From positions 3,100,001-3,164,000 of the forward strand of contig JANUWF010001165.1 in the NCBI GenBank assembly GCA_026120185.1: a stretch of DNA of 64,000 nucleotides, written 5' to 3'. Each line of letters starts with the position of its first letter. Position 1 is the first letter of the stretch. The notes beneath the pieces are model-generated. The model was given only the letters and a program-made list of their open reading frames with translations, was not told the DNA's origin and did not search any database. The position numbers and the translations under genes were made by a program. This document shows, piece after piece, positions 57,879 to 64,000 of this stretch. Origin of the DNA: Voacanga thouarsii. Taxonomy: Eukaryota; Streptophyta; Magnoliopsida; Gentianales; Apocynaceae.

Positions 57879-58980
57879 TGTTGGGATGTATGCCCTCTTA
57901 GAATAGGTTTCTGATGTAAAAAAAAAAATCGAATGTTTTAATAAAAGAATTTATTCTTAGAAATTGTTTGTGAAATTATAATTTTATGTGTGCATAATTA
58001 CGTTTGGAAAAGACCCAATGTGTTTAAGTAAGTGGTCCATGTGAATGGAGGTATTTCACAGTAAGGTATGGATCACGGGTTACTTAACACATAAACTTTT
58101 CTTCTTAACCGATTGATGAGAATGGGAATCTCATCATGTCTAGGTTATTATGTTGTGAATTCTAAATGGGGAATAGCTTACCTTTAGCCAGTGAGTAGTC
58201 CACTCACTTCATGACATAAGGGTATTTTGAATACGTAGAATAGGACCTGTAGTAGTGGTTTCTAAAAGTACTATATGGTAGAAATCTAGACTACTACCGC
58301 TACAGCATGGACTAGTACATTACGACTTGAGTATGAGTTGGTGGTTCGACGAAACTGGAAGCTTATGCTTTGATATGCTATAGTTGAGGTTCTATTGTAG
58401 GGCCAATATACTTGAATGTTAGGTATGTGTGACTAGTTAGTTAAGACAGACTTGTACAAGATAGTTTCTATACTACATTGTCCCTTGTGGTTGTTTGAAT
58501 GATCTAAATATCCACGGCCCTGGGAAACATAACTTGGATGTTTGCTTTAGGGTAACTCCCTCGGAAAGCGAAAATAATCCAGAAAGTCATGAATCATTGG
58601 ACTAGAGGCCTAAGGATGGTAAATGTCATTTAGAGAGGTGTTAGTACACTTTTTCCTCCCTGAATGTACGGTGATGTATAGAGGGGTACTTTAGTCATTA
58701 CACCTATAGGTCGGAGACTTTGCTAACACAACACTGTACTTGGGGTCAATATTTCCTTATGGTGATATTAGAAAATATTTAAAATACAAAATATAACTAT
58801 TTATATAGTAAGAGTATTTTGGTCATTTTAGTAGCCAAGGCGGTGTGTCTTTTGGTCCCCAGTATAGACCGTGAGTCCTAATTAAATATGGGCTAAGGAA
58901 TTAAATGAAATGAAATGAAATAAAATTTATTTTATTTAAGTAGTCTAATTTAATTATTGGGCTAGAATAAAATAAAGGTC

Positions 58981-59025
<45 letters not shown>

Positions 59026-59347
59026 AATTAAATTAGTTTAGTGGGTTAATTAATTATTCAAGGCTTTGGCCCGGTTTGAATAATTAGGAATTAACCTGGG
59101 ACTAAACTAATTTAGGCTTATTTAATTGGACGGGTTTATTTGGGCTGGAAAAATTAATTATTTGTTGGGTCGTTAAGTTGGTTCTAACTAGAATAATTAA
59201 TTAAGCCCAATAGGTTAAACCAAGAGTCCAATGACCCAGTCCAATTTAACCTAGGATTTTTTATTTAGGTTAAACAAGAGGATTGGAAACAACGTTGTTG
59301 AGACAACACATGTACTCTGAGATGGCTTCTTCTCTGTAGAGCCAGAC

Positions 59348-59378
<31 letters not shown>

Positions 59379-59744
59379 GAAAAATTCTCTAACCTGTTAG
59401 TTGTTCATCAAACGGTAGTTAGGCAGGCCATATACTGGAAGACCGTGAGTTTGTCATTCACATACATGCAAAGACGGAGTAGGAGGCTTGTAGGAATCGC
59501 ACCAGAGGCTTCCACCAACACCCCTACCCTAGTTGCGCACGTTCTAGTCCAGCCACCTTTGAGAACCAGAATGAGATGTAAAATTTTTAAAACCTCAGGA
59601 TTGGGACAGGGCGCAATTGGCACCGGCTAGGGTAGCTGAAATTGGCACCGACCCTGCCCTGGATTCCCTGTTGTTGTTTTTTCAGTTTTTTTTTATGTTT
59701 GCTTCTGCTGCGTGCTCCGTGTTTCCTGCTTTCATTTGCCCTCA
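57879..59744 (+). repeat. COP3 5' LTR
   Basis: The repeat starts TGTTGGGATGTATGCCC and ends TTTGCCCTCA, the same terminus as the COP2 3' LTR. It matches COP2 well to about 59130, then diverges in its last ~600 bp. It contains a GA tract (about 58985-59022) and a CT tract (about 59349-59377), neither in COP2. Confidence 0.88.
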
Positions 59745-59746
59745 AT

Positions 59747-59760
59747 TGGTATTAGAGCAT
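59747..59760 (+). other. COP3 primer-binding site (initiator Met tRNA type)
   Basis: TGGTATTAGAGCAT starts two bases after the LTR end CCCTCA. It is the Met-type copia site. Confidence 0.8.
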
Positions 59761-61443
59761 GAAGGTTTTGTGAAAATATAGGGAGCATTCATCTAGATGA
59801 ATAAAACTAGACCTATATGTGTGATTAAAATTGTGATCCTTTGTTGTTTATGGTATGGATAAATTCTCTATTAAACCTCACGGGTGGAGGTATAGGAGAT
59901 TGTAATTTACTGTTTTTCGTAGCAAATCATGTAAGCCCAATGTTTATGGGTATAGGAGGTTGTTGATTTTAGTTGATTTATTTGTATTTGGATTGGAATC
60001 AGAGAGCTATGGATACGCAAAGCTGTGCAGAAAAACAGGAAAAATTTGCAGAGGAAATTCACAGGAAAAAATTGCAGGATCCGGCATCTAGAACGGAACT
60101 GGCACTAGCTTGGAGTGCTGGAACTGGTGTTGGCTTTGCTTTGGAAGGTCGGTCCGCGCACTAGTTTTTGGTGGGTCCTAGTTCTGTGCGGCGAGTGCAG
60201 TGGACCACAGTGCAGATGGGTGCATGATCCAGTGCGGCGGGTGCAGTGGACTAAGGAATTTTTTTTTAAAAAAAAAAATTCCTTGTAATTTTTCTTGCAT
60301 TTTCTTTTGGTTTTGGGGTCCATACCAGGCAAAGTTAATATTTTGCAATAGTCAATATTCAAGAAATATTTTTGCATGAAAAATATCAATAAGGGATTTT
60401 AGGATTAAACAAGACCATTAATTAATTAATTAATTAATGTGTTTAATTCTATTATCTGGGCACTTAGGTTTAAAAATAGAATAGCATGAAAAAGTCTACT
60501 CTCTTCTAGCATGCTGTTTATTTTTTTTTTACCTATGTGCACCTTTTCTCAAGAACCAATGTCTTTGGGAATGTTTTGACAAGGAAAATATTTTTCTACA
60601 AATTAAATGGTTATTTTAGCTTGAACAAAAGTTAATCCTTAGATATTTTCTCGAAGGATTTCATCATTGACATAGAAAATATATTGGATTTAGATATTTT
60701 TGTAAGGTTAAAATAGAAAGCCATTTTGTTTAATTTTGGCACTAGAACAGTTGTTTTGTCAAATAAACTTGAGACCAAAGTCTCTAGAAAGTTGTAATTG
60801 AAAATTTTTCAAAATCATTAAGTTTTTAACTTAAATAAAATTAGTCCGTGGGAAAAACTCTCAAATGATATAAGCCTTGACATAGAGATTTTTATAGACC
60901 TAGACATTTTATTTTTGAGTTAACGAAAAAACATAATGGAAATTTTCAAAAGGATATTTTTCAAAAAATCCTTGTTTTAAAAGACTAACTGGGAGAGGGG
61001 TTCCAACGACCCCGTGGCTTCCATCACGATCATCATTAAAGATCGTAGGTCCCCTCGCGTCACCCTGGAAGTGAACCCGTATAGGATGGAAATACCAAAA
61101 GGATCTAAATCTAACGAAGGGATGTAATTAATAACCCGGGGCATGTACTATGATCGGCCAGCCCCTCGTTGGAGGTCATAGTGCGAGGTATGTCTATAGG
61201 AAATGAGAGGAAACGACCATCCCCTTGATGGAGTTATCTTCTAGATCATTACCTAGAAGAGAAATTAATTTGTGGTAGTTAATACACTTATCTTAGGAAA
61301 CTGTTAATTTTCTCAAGAAGCTATATCAGTTTTCCTAAGATCCAAATTGATTATTATCAGTTTTGATAATAAGGATAAAGTGCACATATTTGTTTTGTTT
61401 TCACAAACTGAATCTTTTTCTTTTATTTTTTTATTTTTCAAAA
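59761..61443 (+). other. COP3 untranslated leader
   Basis: No convincing coding frame. It includes two near-identical GTGCGGCGRGTGCAGTGGAC copies (about 60186-60205 and 60233-60252). From about 60372 on it matches the COP2 leader, including the AATTAATTAATTAATTAATGTG stretch and the GTGAACCCGTATAGGATGG region upstream of gag. Confidence 0.65.
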
Positions 61444-62225
61444 ATGGTGGGAGGTTCTTTTAGTCCATTGGCCGTATTTCTCCGGGAGAATAAGCTAACG
61501 GGACCAAACTATGTGGACTGGAAAAAGAACATGGACATAATACTCATAGCGGAAGAGTATAAGTATATCCTGTACAAAACCTGCCCTGTAATCGGGGAGG
61601 GTTCTACCGCTGAGGAGTTTGAGGTTGAGAAGGCATGGAAGAAGGCCAACGAGTTGGCTTGTTGTTACATGTTGGCTTCCATGTCTAATGTGCTCCAATC
61701 TAAACATGAGCACATAACCACTGTGTATGACAGAACCCAATCATTAGCCACGATGCTCGCGAATAAGAGCCGGCCCGTAAGGCAGGAGGCTCTTTGAACC
61801 ATCATAAACACTAAGATGGCTGAGGGAGCATCAGTCAGAGAGCATATGCTCAAGATGATTGCTACTTTCAAGGAGGCAGAAATCTTAAGGGCTATCATTG
61901 ACCCCGAGAGCTAAGTGGACATGGTTCTAGAATCTCTACCAAGTTCCTTCACTCAATTCAAGTTAAACTATAACATGAACAAGTTGAACATGGGTTTGAC
62001 TGAGTTAATGAAGGAGCTCCAGATAGCAGAGAATGTCATGAAGGCACAATCTAAGGCTATGTTTGCTAAGGCTTCATCTTCTAGAACTTGGCCCAAGCCC
62101 AGAAAGTTCAAGAAAAAGAAGGGGAATGCAGCGGTCCAGCCCAAAACCCAACTCAAAGACTAACACAAGGGCAAGTGCTTCAAGTGTGGACTGAAGGGAC
62201 ACTAGAAAAAAGAGTGTCCAGATCT
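61444..62225 (+). pseudogene. COP3 gag (broken)
   Basis: The start is MVGGSFSPLAVFLRENKL at 61444, with GPNYVDWKKNMDI. Stops: TGA 61795-61797 (after RQEAL), TAA 61912-61914 (Gln in COP2), TAA 62161-62163 (Lys in COP2) and TAG 62203-62205 within the zinc knuckle (Trp in COP2; CFKCGLKGH then stop). Otherwise it is collinear with COP2 gag, including VDMVLESLPSSFTQFKLNYN. Confidence 0.9.
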
Positions 62226-64000
62226 TCAAGCCAAGAAAAACCCCACAGGTAATGTTTTCTATCTAAAGTCTATATCAATGGTTGGATCAACATCCACTTG
62301 GATTGTTGATTCAGGAGCCATTGATCACATTTGTAACTTCTTGTAGGGGTTTAGAAAGATAAGAAGACTCCAGAAGGGCGAACATGGACTACGTACGGGA
62401 AATAGAGCACAAATTTGGGCCCTTGCAGTGGGAGAACTGGATCATATTTTTTATTGTAATAGAATAGTGGTTTTGAAAGATATTTTATATGTACCTGTAT
62501 TTAGACAGAATTTGATTTCGGTTGTGAAACTAATAAATCAAGGATATTTTGTATCTTTCCATTCTGGTATTTCTATCAGTAGACATGGAGAAATTTTATG
62601 TACTGGGCACATATATGAAAAATTATTTTTCTTAAACCCTATTAACAATTAATTAAATAACGCTCGATCTAAACATTTAACAAAGAAGAGAAAGACTAAT
62701 GTTAATGACTTTTATCTTTGGCATCTAAGGTTGTGGCATATCAACTCAACCAGGATTCAGAGGTTGATCTATGACGGGCCCTTGGGCTCATTGAGATTGG
62801 AAAATTGGCCTCAGTATACACCCTGCCTGATGGGAAAGAAGACCAAAAGGTCATTTGCCCCTAAGGCGGATAGAGCCAAGGACGTATTGAATCTTATTCA
62901 CACTGATATGTGTGGTCCCCTGTCTACACTAGTTAGAGGAGGTTTTGAGTACTTCATCACTTTCATAGATGATTGTACATGGTTTGGTTACGTTTGCCAG
63001 ATGAGACGTAAGTCTGACTCTTTTGACAAGTTCAAAGAGTTTATGGCTGAAGTGGAGCGTCGGACAAGTAAATTAATGAAAATCTTACGATCAAATCGTG
63101 GTGGAGAGTACCTCCTTCATGAATTCAAGGACTACATGGTACATCATAGAATAGTATCCCAACTTTCTACATTGGGGACACTCCAGTAGAACGGAGTAGC
63201 TGAGAGAAGGAACAATACATTGATGGAAATAGTCCAAAGCATGATGTCTCATGCTACTCTTCCAGTGTCTTTTTGGGGATATGCCCTGGAAACAGCGGCA
63301 TATATATTTTGAACTTAGTACCTTCCAAGTCAGTACCTAGGACTCCCTATGAGATGTGGATTGGGCATAAGCCAAGTCTGAATCATCTCAGGATATGGGG
63401 TTGTTTAGCTTATGTACTGGTCAAGGGAGATAAGTTGGAACTTTGATCAGAATTATGCTATTTTGTTGGGTATCCAAAAGGGACAAAGGGTGATTACTTT
63501 TATCATCCTAAGGAGCAGAAAGTACTGGTTAGTGCCAATGCTAGATACTTAGAGGATGATCAAAGTACTTCCACGAAAGGTTCAACTAGGTTGGAACTGG
63601 AAGAGAAGTTATCTTCAGAAGCAACTTCTTCTGACCCGATTGTGGAACATGAAGAGGAACAGCCTCAAGAGCCTGTACAAATGGAGCCTCGTCGTAGTAG
63701 GAGAGTGTCTAGGGTTCCAGAAAGGTAGACTGGAGAAGCTTTCTAACTAGTCTCCAACCATTAGGAACAAGACCCTACTAGATATGAGGAGGCTATTGTT
63801 GATGCCGATGTAAATCTGTGGCATGAAGCAATGAAAGCTGAGATTGGGTCTTTGTATCTCAACCAGGTTTGGGATCTTGTAGCTTCACCTGAAGGGATAA
63901 ATCCCATAGGATGTAAGTGGGTATACAAGAGAAAAAGAGGAGTAGATGGGAAGGTGGAAACCTTCAAAGCTAGGCTTGTGGTAAAAGGGTATACTCAGAA
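62226..64000 (+). pseudogene. COP3 pol: protease, integrase, RT start (broken)
   Basis: Protease motif STWIVDSGAIDHIC, pre-integrase YLWHLRLWHINSTRIQRL (Gly to Trp in the conserved RLGH), integrase FEYFITFIDDCTWFGY and GVAERRNNT, and RT start EAMKAEIGSLYLNQVWDL followed by GCKWVYKRKRG up to the window edge. Stops lie at 62344, 62650, 63187, 63444, 63726, 63744 and 63762, and a 2-bp gain near 63308 shifts the integrase frame. The second catalytic Asp segment reads LRSNRGGEYL, so Asp is replaced by Asn (G to A). Confidence 0.9.

Larger units (their letters stand above)
57879..64000 (+). mobile_element. COP3, Ty1/copia element (continues past window)
   Basis: It belongs to the same family as COP2: LTR, leader, gag and pol align throughout. 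Here the 5' LTR, primer site, leader, gag, protease, integrase and RT start are all present up to the window end. ACACG (57874-57878) would be the left target duplication. The right copy is outside. Many stop codons make it inactive. Confidence 0.9.

Noticed and set aside
59350..59640. Overlapping 61- and 71-residue frames at the end of the COP3 LTR
   Set aside because: Short, without motifs, inside LTR sequence, and absent from COP2.

Overview
This window is plant nuclear DNA, most likely from a eudicot, made almost entirely of transposable elements stacked inside one another. The evidence is Ty1/copia and chromodomain Ty3/gypsy polyproteins with initiator-Met-type primer sites, a CACTA (En/Spm) transposase gene with plant-type introns, telomere-like TTTAGGG units and a pentatricopeptide-repeat (PPR) pseudogene. 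I find no intact host gene, no RNA gene and no CRISPR array. The species cannot be named from sequence alone. Names used here: COP1, COP2, COP3 are copia elements; G1, G2, G3 are gypsy internal regions; LTR1, LTR2, LTR3 are the gypsy LTRs.

The base layer is a decayed CACTA element on the minus strand, now in three pieces (52193-49891, 17243-17156 and 3743-1). Read in that order they give the transposase-associated domain, TNP2 core, DUF4218-like tail, DUF4216, a Transposase_24-like region and subterminal repeats. Two insertions split it. COP1 (3744-17155, target duplication CCCTA) sits in a transposase exon. COP2 (17244-49890, target duplication AGAGC) sits in a transposase intron.

COP1 is old and heavily mutated. 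Its protease/integrase junction holds a 4.3-kb solo LTR of a gypsy family (8384-12685). COP2 has a 5' LTR without its tip or primer site, gag, protease, integrase and the start of reverse transcriptase. It then runs at 22888 into a 25-kb tandem array of Tekay/Del-type chromovirus DNA on the minus strand: G3 (partial), LTR1, G1, LTR2, G2, LTR3. The array ends inside the COP2 3' LTR, which resumes at 48242. LTR2 is a mosaic of LTR3 (left part) and LTR1 (right part), and G1 and G2 share disabling mutations. The array therefore grew by unequal LTR crossing-over, not by fresh transposition.

The most unusual coding feature is a small ORF between the primer site and gag in all three gypsy copies. 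It encodes an acidic, proline-rich protein of about 150 residues with three tandem modules resembling SUMO-interacting motifs.

Right of the CACTA piece (52194-57878) lies AT-rich sequence with two CA microsatellites, degenerate telomere-like repeats, a broken PPR pseudogene and an antisense fragment of a COP2-like LTR. COP3 (57879 to beyond the window), a sibling of COP2, keeps its 5' LTR, primer site and leader but is full of stop codons, most of them C-to-T or G-to-A changes.
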